Shown one piece after another: positions 44,804 to 53,543 of a stretch of DNA of 64,000 bases. Position numbers and translations under genes: made by a program. The stretch's first letter is position 1; every line of letters begins with the position of its first letter. Under the pieces are notes generated by a model. It was not told the origin of the DNA. It made no database searches and saw nothing but the letters and a program-made list of their open reading frames with translations. The stretch is from Thermaerobacter marianensis DSM 12885 (GTDB taxonomy: Bacteria > Bacillota > Sulfobacillia > Thermaerobacterales > Thermaerobacteraceae): assembly GCF_000184705.1 (NCBI RefSeq), contig NC_014831.1, positions 620,001-684,000 on the forward strand, read 5' to 3'.

Positions 44804-46060
44804 ATGGTGGAACGGGCGGTCGTAGCAGAACCGATGCCGGAGGGCCGGGGGCGGGGTACGCCGGGGGTGCAGGGCCGCCGGAGCCGGGGCAGGCTCGGGC
44901 TGCCGATCCGCGGCATCGGAGGGCGCGCCCGCCGCGTGGCCGTCCTGCTGCTGGCCGCGCTGGTCGCCGTGGTGGCGGGCGGGTGCGGCCTCTTGTCCGG
45001 GTCCGGGACGGGCGGCCCGGGTGGGGCGGGCCGGCCGCAGGCGGCGGGGGACCGCCTGCCGGTGGTGGTCACCTTCTACCCCCTGGAATACATGGCGCGG
45101 TTCATCGGGGGGGACCGGGTGGCGGTGACGCCGCTGTTGCCTGCCGGCGCCGACGCCCACCACTGGGAGCCCCGCCCCGCCGACGTGCAGGCGGTGGCGG
45201 CGGCCCGGGTCTTCATCTACAACGGCGCCGGCCTGGAGCCCTGGGTGCCGCGGCTGCTCCAGGCCGCGGGGCGGCCGGACCTGGTCACGGTCGAGGCATC
45301 GGCCGGGCTTCCCCTGGTGCCGGCCGGCACGGCGACCGCCGTTCCCGGGGCGCCGGCGGGGGACGAACCGGCCGCCGCGCCGGCCGGATCCGGCACCGGT
45401 GCCGCCGGCGACGATGTCCCTGGCGCGCCTCACGACGATACCCTTGCCGGGCCGCCTGCAGGCGCCGATGCCGGTCCTCCGCCCCGCGGTGCCGAACTCG
45501 GCGGGCCGGCCGGTTCGTCCGGTGGTGCGGCCCCCGACCCCCACGTGTGGCTCGACCCCGCCCTGGCCGCCCAGCAGGCCCGGGCCATCGGCCGGGCGCT
45601 GGCTCAGGCGGACCCCGGGGGGCGGGCGGTCTACCTCCAGCGGGCCGGGGAACTGGCCCGCCGCCTGGAGGACCTGGCCGCCGGCTATCGGCAACTGGGC
45701 TCCTGCCAGCGAAGGGAACTGGTCATCAGCCACGCCTTCCTGACGTACCCCGCCCACCGTTACGGCCTGGTGCAGGTGCCGCTCTACGGCCTGGCGGCGG
45801 AGAGCGAGCCCGGCCCGCGGCAGCTGGCCGCCGTGGCCGGGTTCATCCGGGCGCGGCAGGTGCCCTACATCCTGGTGGAACCCGGTCGCACCGCCGGGGC
45901 AGCCCAGACGCTGGCGCGGGAGACGGGGGCGCGGCTGCTGGAGATCCACCCGCTGGAGTCCCTCACGCCGGCCGACCGGGCGGCGGGTCACGACTTCGTG
46001 TCCCTCTTGGAGCAGAACCTGGAGCGGCTGCGCCAGGCGCTGGGCTGTGCCGGCGCCTAG
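44804..46060 (+). CDS. znuA: Zinc-binding lipoprotein ZnuA with long central insert
   Basis: 418 aa from ATG at 44804 behind CAGGAGGGG. An unusually long basic N-region (about 43 aa) precedes the hydrophobic core and lipobox AGGC (C61). Cluster A-1 binding elements: HHWEPRPADV, DPHVWLDP, SHAFLTYPAHRYGL and the acidic ligand region ESEPGPRQL. Where many ZnuA proteins have a His-rich metal-scavenging loop, this one has about 75 Gly/Ala/Pro/Asp residues with few histidines and two inverted 12-mer copies (45361, 45509). It captures Zn2+ outside the membrane for ZnuBC. Confidence 0.92.
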   Translation: MVERAVVAEPMPEGRGRGTPGVQGRRSRGRLGLPIRGIGGRARRVAVLLLAALVAVVAGGCGLLSGSGTGGPGGAGRPQAAGDRLPVVVTFYPLEYMARFIGGDRVAVTPLLPAGADAHHWEPRPADVQAVAAARVFIYNGAGLEPWVPRLLQAAGRPDLVTVEASAGLPLVPAGTATAVPGAPAGDEPAAAPAGSGTGAAGDDVPGAPHDDTLAGPPAGADAGPPPRGAELGGPAGSSGGAAPDPHVWLDPALAAQQARAIGRALAQADPGGRAVYLQRAGELARRLEDLAAGYRQLGSCQRRELVISHAFLTYPAHRYGLVQVPLYGLAAESEPGPRQLAAVAGFIRARQVPYILVEPGRTAGAAQTLARETGARLLEIHPLESLTPADRAAGHDFVSLLEQNLERLRQALGCAGA

Positions 46061-46258
46061 CTGCAGGAGGGCCGGGCCCGTCGCGGCACGGGTCAAGCGG
46101 AAGCGGTGGGTGCGCCGGCTCACGCCATGCCGGCAGGGAACATCCTTCGGGTCGCGAAATACCGTCCAACTCACGGGCGGGTTCCCCAAGCGTTGGAACG
46201 GCCTGGCGGAGGGGCGAGCCGTCGACCGCCCCGCCTGGCGGAGGAGGCGACCGGCACG

Positions 46259-47566
46259 TTGAAGGGTGCCCTGGGGTATCTGCTGCTCCTGAGTCTGGCC
46301 CACCTGATCACCGACCTCAACCAGGGCGGCATGCCCGCGCTGCTGCCCCAGCTCAAGGAGAGTTACGGCCTGACCTATGCCCAGCTGGGCGTGGTGCTCT
46401 TGGTGCTCAACATCACGTCGTCCCTGATCCAGCCGCTCTTCGGGTACTGGAGCGACAAGCGGCCCCAGGGGTGGCTGGTGGCGGCCGGGCCTCTGCTGGC
46501 GGCGGTGGGGCTGGCGCTGGTGGGGTATGCCCGTAGTTATGAAGGCGTGCTGCTGGCGGCCATCCTCTGCGGGATCGGCGTCGCCCTGTTCCACCCGGAA
46601 GGGGCCCGCTCGGCCCGCGGCGTGTCGGGCGGGCAGCGGGCCACGGCGATGTCCATCTTCTCCGTGGGCGGCAACCTGGGCTTTGCCCTGGGGCCGGTGG
46701 CGGCCACGGCGGTGGTCGGGCTTTGGGGGCCCCAGGGGCTGGCGTGGCTGGTTCTTCCGGCGGGCTTGCTGGCCGCGGGCATGGTGGCCGCCCTGCCCGG
46801 GATGGACCGTCTGGAGCAGGCCACCGCCCGGCGTGGGGCGACCACCCCGGGCCGTATGCCCGGGACGCGGGGACCGGGGCCGGCTGCCGGCAGCGCGCCG
46901 GCGGGCAGCTCGGCCGGGTCCGGAGGCGGGACCGGCCCGGCCCCGGCGGATGAGGCAGGCAAGACCAACTGGCTGGCCGAGGTGCTGCTCATCGGCGTGG
47001 TCGGCACGCGGTCGTGGCTGCAGTTCGGCGTGCTCAGCCTGATGCCGTTCTTGTACCTGGAAAAGGCGGGGCCCCACGGCGTGTCGACGGGCGTGCTTTT
47101 GTTCGTCTTCCTGGCGGCGGGGGCGGTGGGGACCCTGGTGGGCGGGCCGCTGGCGGACCGCATCGGCACGCGGACGGTGCTGATCGGCTCCATGGCCGTG
47201 CTGATCCCCCTGCACTGGGGCCTGGTGCACGGGCCGGCGTGGGCGACGCTGCCGCTGCTGGCGGCCACCGGTTTCGCCCTGGTGGCCACTTTCAGCATCA
47301 CCCTGGTGATGAGCCAGGACTTCATGCCGCGCTACGTGGCGGTGGCGTCGGGGTTGAACACCGGTTTCTCCATCGGCCTTGGAGGCATCGGCGCCGCGGC
47401 CCTGGGCGCCCTGGCGGACCGGTGGGGGCTGGAGACGACCTTGTCGGTGATGGTGCTGCTGCCTGTCATCGGGCTGTTGCTGACCCTTCTGGTGCCGGTG
47501 CCCGAGCGGGACCGGCAGCAGCGGCGGGCGGGGGCCGCGGGCCGGGCGCGTCCGGCCGAGACGTGA
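46259..47566 (+). CDS. MFS transporter of the Fsr (fosmidomycin-resistance) type
   Basis: About 435 aa from TTG at 46259 after GGAGGAGG; the frame extends to 46106 with unconserved residues. Twelve membrane segments surround a Gly/Pro-rich central loop. LAHLITDLNQGGMPALLPQL near the start and the motif ALFHPEGARSA match Fsr-like exporters. It likely exports a small toxic compound. The 12-mer is not present in this gene. Confidence 0.82.
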   Translation: MKGALGYLLLLSLAHLITDLNQGGMPALLPQLKESYGLTYAQLGVVLLVLNITSSLIQPLFGYWSDKRPQGWLVAAGPLLAAVGLALVGYARSYEGVLLAAILCGIGVALFHPEGARSARGVSGGQRATAMSIFSVGGNLGFALGPVAATAVVGLWGPQGLAWLVLPAGLLAAGMVAALPGMDRLEQATARRGATTPGRMPGTRGPGPAAGSAPAGSSAGSGGGTGPAPADEAGKTNWLAEVLLIGVVGTRSWLQFGVLSLMPFLYLEKAGPHGVSTGVLLFVFLAAGAVGTLVGGPLADRIGTRTVLIGSMAVLIPLHWGLVHGPAWATLPLLAATGFALVATFSITLVMSQDFMPRYVAVASGLNTGFSIGLGGIGAAALGALADRWGLETTLSVMVLLPVIGLLLTLLVPVPERDRQQRRAGAAGRARPAET

Positions 47567-47644
47567 GGGGTGCGAGACCGTCCGGTTCCGGTGGAGGCAG
47601 CGGGGCGCGGCGTGCCGGCGCCGGATTCAGGCGCGGACCGGGTG

Positions 47645-47726
47645 TGCGTGGCACCGGGCCATGCACCGGGCTTGCGTGGCACCGCGCCATGTCCCGGACG
47701 TGCGTGACGCCGGGCTATACCGGACG
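47645..47726. repeat. 28-bp tandem repeat, three units
   Basis: Units beginning TGCGTG start at 47645, 47673 and 47701. The first two are 28 bases and differ at several positions; the third is 26 bases. They lie in the spacer between the Fsr-type transporter and the convergent small membrane-protein gene. Confidence 0.7.
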
Positions 47727-47790
47727 TGCAAGACCATTGCCCATCATGAATCGCAACGCCTCGCCGTGGCAGGTGCTGCCGGCCCCTTCG

Positions 47791-48009
47791 TCACTCCTCC
47801 CACCGCGTGCGCCACACGAGGATGATCGATACGAGAAGTGCCACAATCGCTTCGATCATGCCACGGGAAGCGTGGTACCTCTGATCGCCTGTCCCAAATG
47901 GAAACATGTAAACGACGGCTCCGGGTTCGAGCTGTGCAGACACCAAGGCTACGAAGATCAGATGGAAGACAAGGACGAGAATCATCGTCAACGACCACTT
48001 GGGCGACAT
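47791..48009 (-). CDS. Small two-helix membrane protein, unknown
   Basis: 72 aa from ATG at 48009, with a weak GGGGTG site upstream. Two hydrophobic segments (ILVLVFHLIFVALVSA and MIEAIVALLVSIILVW) flank a short polar loop with VVYMFPFGTGDQRYHASRG; the end is RTRWEE. Base composition is noticeably less GC-rich than neighbouring genes, suggesting separate origin or selection. I do not recognise a family. A perfect 17-bp inverted repeat lies directly upstream. Confidence 0.6.
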   Translation of the reverse strand: MSPKWSLTMILVLVFHLIFVALVSAQLEPGAVVYMFPFGTGDQRYHASRGMIEAIVALLVSIILVWRTRWEE

Positions 48010-48656
48010 GATCGCACCCCCTGTGGTTACCGATAGGGGAGGCCATGCAATGACGGCCTCCCCTATCGGTACCGCCAATGGGCCAGCCGCTGTCGTATCG
48101 CGCCGGCGAGGAGTGTGCGCGGGTGGCAGCCGCGTAAGGGCTTCACCCGGCCCTTTGGTAGGAAATGGACTCGACGTCGTGACGGCCTTCGGCGCCGAAG
48201 AAGAGATTCCTTCCAGACTCGAGCGGTTGGTATCTGCCTGTTGGTATCTGCCTGGAGGCTGGCGGCGCGCGGTGGAGCATCGCCTGGCCTGCCGGGCGTC
48301 CGCGGAACACGGAGAAGGCGGCTCGGGATTCGGTGACGGGCGGGCTCACGGCAGATCCATCAGCAGGGCCGGATGAGGGCAAGCCGGGGCGGATGAGGAC
48401 CGAGCCGCCACTGAGAAGCCGGGGCGCCCTCCTCCAAGGGGGCGCCCCGGCTGCCCCAATTCGTGCCCGTAACTGCTGGTGAGGTCACGGCTTTTGGTCG
48501 CAGCGGACGCCCGGTTCGTGCAGGGGCCGGCCCGCTCGGCCCGGGTCGATCTGGCGGCGGTCGCCGTGTTCACTCGGGCTGCCGCGGACGCTCGCGACGC
48601 CGTCCGCGCTGGCGGTCGCGGGGCCCGGCGCTTCCGGCGCCCTTGCGACGCCCTCC
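48010..48656. other. Spacer with palindromes and a 14-bp duplication
   Basis: About 650 bases without a convincing gene. It contains the 17-bp inverted repeat at 48028-48071, a perfect tandem duplication TTGGTATCTGCCTG at 48227-48240 and 48241-48254, and a second hairpin with arms AGCCGGGGCGCCC (48417-48429) and GGGCGCCCCGGCT (48440-48452) that could terminate the hsp20 transcript. Confidence 0.5.
48028..48071. repeat. Perfect 17-bp inverted repeat
   Basis: TACCGATAGGGGAGGCC (48028-48044) and GGCCTCCCCTATCGGTA (48055-48071) are exact complements around a 10-base spacer. No T-run follows on either side. It begins 19 bases upstream of the small membrane-protein ATG, in its 5' leader region. 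Confidence 0.75.
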
Positions 48657-49124
48657 CTATGCCTCGGTCACCGGCACGCGCCGCCCGCGTCCCTGGTTCT
48701 GCAGCTTGGGGATCTCGACCCGCAGCACGCCGTTGCGGCAACGGGCCTGCGCCCCCTCAGGGTTGACGCGGTCGGGGAGCGGGACCACGCGGTGGAACCG
48801 GCCGAAACGGCGCTCCATCAGATAGTACCCGTCGCCCTCGTTGCGGGTCTCGCGCCGGGTCTCGGACCGGATCACCACCCGGTCTTCGTAGACGTCCAGC
48901 TGGATGTCCTCGGGTTCGACCCCCGGCACCTCGGCTTCGACGATCACCCGGTCACCGGCGTCGGTGACGTCCACCGAAGGGCGCTGGCCGAGGCCCCAGT
49001 CCGCCTCCCCGTCGAAGGCACGCCAGAGATCCCACGGACGCCAGAACATCTCACGCCAGCTGTTGAAGCCACGGCCGGCGGGAGCGGGCCACAGCCAGCG
49101 GTCCAGGTCGGTGCGCATGCCCAC
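48657..49124 (-). CDS. Hsp20/alpha-crystallin small heat-shock protein
   Basis: About 155 aa; GTG at 49124 lies 6 bases after GGAGGTG, with ATG at 49118 as alternative. The alpha-crystallin domain has SVDVTDAGDRVIVEAEVPGVEPEDI, the LPDRVNPEGAQARCRNGVLRVEIPK segment with the conserved GVL, and a C-terminal RRVPV anchor of the I-x-I/V type. It holds unfolding proteins in ATP-independent oligomers. No CIRCE element is visible. It follows the ABC-class ATPase gene by 42 bases on the same strand. Confidence 0.92.
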   Translation of the reverse strand: MGMRTDLDRWLWPAPAGRGFNSWREMFWRPWDLWRAFDGEADWGLGQRPSVDVTDAGDRVIVEAEVPGVEPEDIQLDVYEDRVVIRSETRRETRNEGDGYYLMERRFGRFHRVVPLPDRVNPEGAQARCRNGVLRVEIPKLQNQGRGRRVPVTEA

Positions 49125-49166
49125 GCGGACCACCTCCTGTCCATCGGCGCTGACGGGAAACGTCCG

Positions 49167-50936
49167 CTAGGAAGTATGTCCGCGGCGTGCATCGCCAACC
49201 GCCGGCTCGCGCACCTCGACCCGCAACGAGCGCAACCGGTTGATGGCGGCCCCCACCTCGAAGAGCCGGGGCAGCGCCAGGTCGCCCGCCGGCGTGGGGA
49301 AGGGCGAGACGCGATCGAGACCGTGTTCGTCCAGCTCGGCGTACAGGGCTTCCAGGGCCTCGCGCAGCGTCCGGCGCCCGTCGATGTAGCGCCCGGTCAT
49401 GTACCGGATCATGGCACCCACGGCCCGGGTCTGGGATGGGTCCACCAGCTGCTCGACGGCGCTCAAATCGATCTCCTCGAAGCCGAAGGTGATCTCGTCG
49501 GTGCCGTGGGCGCGGATCTTGACCTTGGCCCCGCGGCGCGGGTCCAGGCTGGCGGGCAGGGGGACCCGGGCGGGGACGGGCGGGAAGGGGCCGGGGTCTT
49601 CCGCGATGCGGCCCGTGGGGAAGCGGGCCGCCACCTCGCGGGCTTCGACCGTGGCGTCCTGGGCCCGGTAGGCGTCCATCCGGATCACCGTGTCGGCCAC
49701 GTCCAGGTAGTCGCCCGCCCCGCCCACCACCAGGATGCTGGAGACGCCCCGGTCGCGGAAGAGCGCCCGCACCCGGTCGATGAAGGGCGTGATGGGCTCG
49801 CGGTCCTTGCTGACCAGGGCCTGCATGCGCCGGTCGCGGATCATGAAGTTCGTCGCGCTGGTGTCCTCGTCGATGAGCAGGACCCGGGCGCCCAGCTCCA
49901 GGGCCTCCATGATGTTGGCGGCCTGGCTGGTGCTCCCCGAGGCCTCGTCGGTGGAGAAGCGCCGGGTGTCGGCGTCGAAGGGCAGGTTGCGGATGAACGG
50001 GCTGATGTCGACCTGCTCGATGCGGCGGCCGTCCTCGGCGCGGATCTTGACCGCGGTCGGGTCCGTCACCACCAGCTCGCGGCCGTCGCCGGGGATGTGG
50101 TCGTAGACGCCCCGGGCCAGGGCCCGCAGGAGGGTGGACTTGCCGTGGTAGCCGCCGCCGACGATCAGGGTGACGCCGCGGGGGATGCCCAGGCCGCGGA
50201 CCTTGCCCCGGTGGGGGGTGTCCAGCTCCACGGCCAGGGTGTCCGGCGCCGCGAAGGGGATCACCCGCGGCCCGCGCAGGGGCCGGTCGCTGACCCCGCT
50301 TTCCCGGGGAAGGATGGCCCCGTCGCCGACGAAGGCGACCAGACCCCGCTCGGCCAGGGCCTGCCGCAGGGCCGCCTGGTCTTCCGCCACGGCCACGTGC
50401 CGCTCCAGGTCGCGGTGGTCGACGGGTTTGAGCACCAGGGCCGACTCCACCAGCCGCGGCACGTCCTGACACAACATCTCCACCGCCTGCCGGCCCAGGA
50501 TGCGCCGGCCCGCCGCGGGCAGGCCTGCGAAGAAGCGCACCTCCACCCGGTCCGCAAACACGACGCAGGCGGTGCGGGGCAGGATCTCCTGCCCGGGCCG
50601 GTCCACGGTGATGAGACCGCTCTTGCCGCTGCCCCGGCGGGCGGCGGCGGTGCCTGTGGCGCGATGGAACCGGCGCAGCAGCCAGTCCGCGGTCGCCACG
50701 CGGCGCAGGGACGTGGTGGTGGCCCAGTCCGGCAGCTGCATCCGCGCCGGCGGCACAATGATCCGCAGCCGGGAAGGGGCGGCAAAGGGGTCGCCCTGGA
50801 CGTGGTCGATGGCGAGGGTGAATGCACCGAAGCCGTAGGTACCGGCGATCTCCTTGTATGCCGGGTACCCGCGGCCGTCGATGCGGGCCAGCAGCTGGCG
50901 CAGGTCATCACGAGTGCGGGTCACGGTCGGGCTCAC
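49167..50936 (-). CDS. ABC-class P-loop ATPase (predicted ATPase, PF09818 family)
   Basis: About 589 aa from GTG at 50936, 8 bases after GGAGGTCG. The Walker A is unusual, GGGYHGKST, and the ABC-like signature and Walker B region read SGSTSQAANIMEALELGARVLLIDEDTSATNFM. DLRQLLARIDGRGYPAYKEIAGTYGFG at the N-terminus and the long central domain are characteristic of this soluble, stand-alone family. No membrane partner exists. Eukaryotic relatives bind RNA in mitochondrial editing; the bacterial role is unknown. It probably shares a transcript with hsp20. Confidence 0.85.
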   Translation of the reverse strand: MSPTVTRTRDDLRQLLARIDGRGYPAYKEIAGTYGFGAFTLAIDHVQGDPFAAPSRLRIIVPPARMQLPDWATTTSLRRVATADWLLRRFHRATGTAAARRGSGKSGLITVDRPGQEILPRTACVVFADRVEVRFFAGLPAAGRRILGRQAVEMLCQDVPRLVESALVLKPVDHRDLERHVAVAEDQAALRQALAERGLVAFVGDGAILPRESGVSDRPLRGPRVIPFAAPDTLAVELDTPHRGKVRGLGIPRGVTLIVGGGYHGKSTLLRALARGVYDHIPGDGRELVVTDPTAVKIRAEDGRRIEQVDISPFIRNLPFDADTRRFSTDEASGSTSQAANIMEALELGARVLLIDEDTSATNFMIRDRRMQALVSKDREPITPFIDRVRALFRDRGVSSILVVGGAGDYLDVADTVIRMDAYRAQDATVEAREVAARFPTGRIAEDPGPFPPVPARVPLPASLDPRRGAKVKIRAHGTDEITFGFEEIDLSAVEQLVDPSQTRAVGAMIRYMTGRYIDGRRTLREALEALYAELDEHGLDRVSPFPTPAGDLALPRLFEVGAAINRLRSLRVEVREPAVGDARRGHTS

Positions 50937-51412
50937 GGTGGGTTCGACCTCCGGGATCCGACGGTTTGGGTGCGCAGCCGGAGCAGGCGGATCGGACGGC
51001 CGGGCCACTGGCAGCCGGGTGGAGCCGGTTCGACCGGCCGTGCCGTCGCGAACTGGCGGCGACCGAGCCCGCCCAAGTGGGCGCGATTGCGCCCGGGTGG
51101 GGACATGCGCACCTGCTTTGCATGTTACCTTGCAGCGCGGGGCGGGGCTACGCAGCGGACCGGCCAGCGGGACCCGGCCAGGAAGTGTCTTGGGCGAGAA
51201 GAGAAGGGACGAAAACCGTGATATATTCGGTCATGAACGAAAGTATTCGCTTCAAAATATGGCAGTTGAATCCGAAAAACTCCCCGAGACATAGGCAACG
51301 TTGTCCCATTTGCGCGCAACCCCCGCCACGGTTCCCTGAACGAGTTTGAGGCTGCGCCGTTGCGGCGGGTACGCTGGGAGTACCATTCCAAATCAGGGGG
51401 GGTGTGTTTACC
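50937..51412. other. AT-richer upstream region of the formamidase cluster
   Basis: From about 51215 to 51310 base composition drops sharply in GC (GATATATTCGG, CTTCAAAATATGGC). A small palindrome CGAA-AGTA-TTCG lies at 51239-51250. Several weak -10-like boxes occur, but I could not choose a promoter. This marks the left edge of the lower-GC island. Confidence 0.45.
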
Positions 51413-52642
51413 ATGGGGCGGCCGCTGATCGAAGTCGACCCCACGCGGCCCGTCGAGGAACAGAGGGAGGTCTTGCAGAACCGCTGGCATCCTGACATCC
51501 CGGCCGTTGTTGAGGTGCGGCCTGGCGACACGTTCGTCGTCGAGTGCCTCGACTGGACTGGTGGGCAGGTCCGTAACGATGACGACGCCTCCGACATCCG
51601 GGACATGGACTTGACTCCCAACCATCACCTGACCGGCCCCATTGCTGTCCGCGGGGCGGAACCGGGAGACATCCTGGTCGTTGACATCCTTGACCTTGGT
51701 CCGCACCCCAAGATGCCATGGGGGTATACGGGAATCTTCGCGCGATCCAATGGTGGTGGCTTTCTAACGGACCACTTCCCGGAGGCGCATAAAGCGATCT
51801 GGGACTTTCATGGTGTGTACGCGACGTCCCGACATGTACCCGGCGTGAAGATTCCTGCGATTCCCCACCCGGGCATCTTGGGCACCGCACCGTCTCACCA
51901 GTTGCTACAGCGTTGGAACGAACGAGAGCGGAAGCTCATCGCACGTGATCCGAACCGGGTACCGCCCCTCGCGCTGCCACCAGAGCCGCGTAACGCCATT
52001 CTCGGGTCGTTGCGTCCGGGGACCCCAGAATTCGACCGGATTGCACGGGAAGCGGCACGGACGATCCCACCGCGGGAGAACGGCGGAAACCGTGACATCA
52101 AGAACCTCACCCGCGGCGCTCGTGCCTACCTGCCCGTTTACGTCCCCGGGGCAAAACTGACGGTCGGCGACCTTCACTTCACCCAGGGTGACGGCGAGAT
52201 CACGTTCTGCGGCGCCATTGAGATGGCCGGCTGGATTGAGCTACACGTCGACCTGATCAAGGATGGAATGAATAAGTATGGGATCCGGCACCCGATGTTC
52301 GAGCCGAGCCCGATCGAGCCGCGGTTTTCCCGTTACCTCGTGTTCGAGGGTTATTCGGTGGATGAAGAGGGCGAACAGTACTACCTGGACCCGCATGTTG
52401 CATACCGACGGGCGTGTCTCGAAGCGGTCCAGTATCTCAAGGGATTCGGATACACGGGGGAAGAGGCGTACACCATCTTGGGGGCGGCACCCGTCGAAGG
52501 GCGCATCAGTGCGATCGTGGACATTCCGAACGCTTGTTGCACGTTGTGGCTGCCCACGGAGATCTTTGAGTTTGACATCCGGCCCGGGACCCAGGGGCCC
52601 GTTGCGCGGGTCCAGGGTGGCCGACTGGCCCGGGCCAGGTGA
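51413..52642 (+). CDS. Formamidase/acetamidase (FmdA family)
   Basis: 409 aa from ATG at 51413, 9 bases after AGGGGGGTG. The family blocks are present: FVVECLDWTGGQ, DLTPNHHLTGPIAVRGAEPGD, the conserved LPVYVPGAKLTVGDLHFTQGDGEI, and EMAGWIELHVDLI. It hydrolyses formamide or short aliphatic amides to the acid and ammonia, a nitrogen-scavenging step. Codon choice is clearly more A/T-tolerant than in flanking genes, consistent with horizontal origin. A clean terminator follows. Confidence 0.92.
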   Translation: MGRPLIEVDPTRPVEEQREVLQNRWHPDIPAVVEVRPGDTFVVECLDWTGGQVRNDDDASDIRDMDLTPNHHLTGPIAVRGAEPGDILVVDILDLGPHPKMPWGYTGIFARSNGGGFLTDHFPEAHKAIWDFHGVYATSRHVPGVKIPAIPHPGILGTAPSHQLLQRWNERERKLIARDPNRVPPLALPPEPRNAILGSLRPGTPEFDRIAREAARTIPPRENGGNRDIKNLTRGARAYLPVYVPGAKLTVGDLHFTQGDGEITFCGAIEMAGWIELHVDLIKDGMNKYGIRHPMFEPSPIEPRFSRYLVFEGYSVDEEGEQYYLDPHVAYRRACLEAVQYLKGFGYTGEEAYTILGAAPVEGRISAIVDIPNACCTLWLPTEIFEFDIRPGTQGPVARVQGGRLARAR

Positions 52643-52669
52643 GGCGGCGAGGTGGATCGATCACCGGCG

Positions 52670-52711
52670 AAGGGCGCGGAGGCGGTGCCAACCCTCCGCG
52701 CCCTTGCGATT
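52670..52711 (+). terminator. Intrinsic terminator after the formamidase gene
   Basis: AAGGGCGCGGAGG (52670-52682) pairs perfectly with CCTCCGCGCCCTT (52693-52705) around a 10-base loop, followed by GCGATTT. It closes the formamidase transcript. The next 220 bases are AT-rich, contain TATACAAT (from about 52809) and no gene, and probably hold the promoter of the DUF59 gene. Confidence 0.75.
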
Positions 52712-52931
52712 TGCTGGGCGCAACGAGCAGGAGGTAGACGTGCTGTAGTCGAAAACAAGTAATGAATCAGAACAATATTACGAAACCAACATATAAAGCG
52801 TCAACAAGTGTATACAATTCGACAAAACACGCAAGATATCGCCGCCGACAGGGCAAGATGGCCGCCCTCAGGGGGGGTGAGAGCGCGGAATGCCAAACTT
52901 GGCAGCGGATTCGATCCGGGAGGTGTAAGGG

Positions 52932-53429
52932 ATGTTGAGCGAAGGCGGCGCCACATCGTGCCGTACACCGGCACCCTCGCCCCTGGCTGGTGCTGGGGCG
53001 GAAACCCACCCGCGGCGTCACGAGCGTTCGGGCAGAGCGGAAGAAGGCGTGCCCCCCGAATGGGAGGAGCGGGTTCGGCAGGCCCTGGCCAGCGTCACCG
53101 ATCCCTGTTGCAAAGACCTCGGGTTGAGCGTGGTGGACATGGGGCTTTTGGAAGGCCTCAGGCGAACTGAAGACGGCCTTGAATTACGGGTCGTGCTGAC
53201 AACGGGTTGGTGCCCCTTTACGGCCTATCTCTTCGACGAGATGCGGGATGCCGTCGAAAAGGCCATTCCCGAGGCGGGGCGGGTGCGGGTTCAGGTCGAC
53301 TGGGGGAAGGCCTGGACCACGGACCGGCTCTCGCCGCGAGCCTCGAAGGAGCTCCTGTTTCTTCCCCCGCCGCAATCGGCCCGGAAGGGACAGCAGTTTG
53401 TCCCTCCCCGGGAACGTGCGGGCGGCTGA
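52932..53429 (+). CDS. DUF59/MIP18-family protein (PaaD/SufT-like)
   Basis: 165 aa from ATG at 52932 after GGAGGTG. The first 38 residues are low complexity. The MIP18 core follows: VTDPCCKDLGLSVVDMGLLEG, VVLTTGWCPFTAYLFDEMRDAVEKA and VQVDWGKAWTTDRLSPRA. Members mature iron-sulfur proteins or take part in ring-hydroxylase assembly. DPCCKDLG carries two cysteines where many have a different pair of residues. It stands between a formamidase and an amidohydrolase, so it may help metal loading of one of them; this is inference. Confidence 0.75.
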   Translation: MLSEGGATSCRTPAPSPLAGAGAETHPRRHERSGRAEEGVPPEWEERVRQALASVTDPCCKDLGLSVVDMGLLEGLRRTEDGLELRVVLTTGWCPFTAYLFDEMRDAVEKAIPEAGRVRVQVDWGKAWTTDRLSPRASKELLFLPPPQSARKGQQFVPPRERAGG

Positions 53430-53543
53430 AGAGGCGGGTGTGGCCACCCAGGTAACCGGCGTCCGTTGGAGCACCCCGAATCTTGAATTGGAATGCCCGC
53501 TGGGGGATGCGGGATACACGGACGGGAAGGAGGCCGCCTGGCG

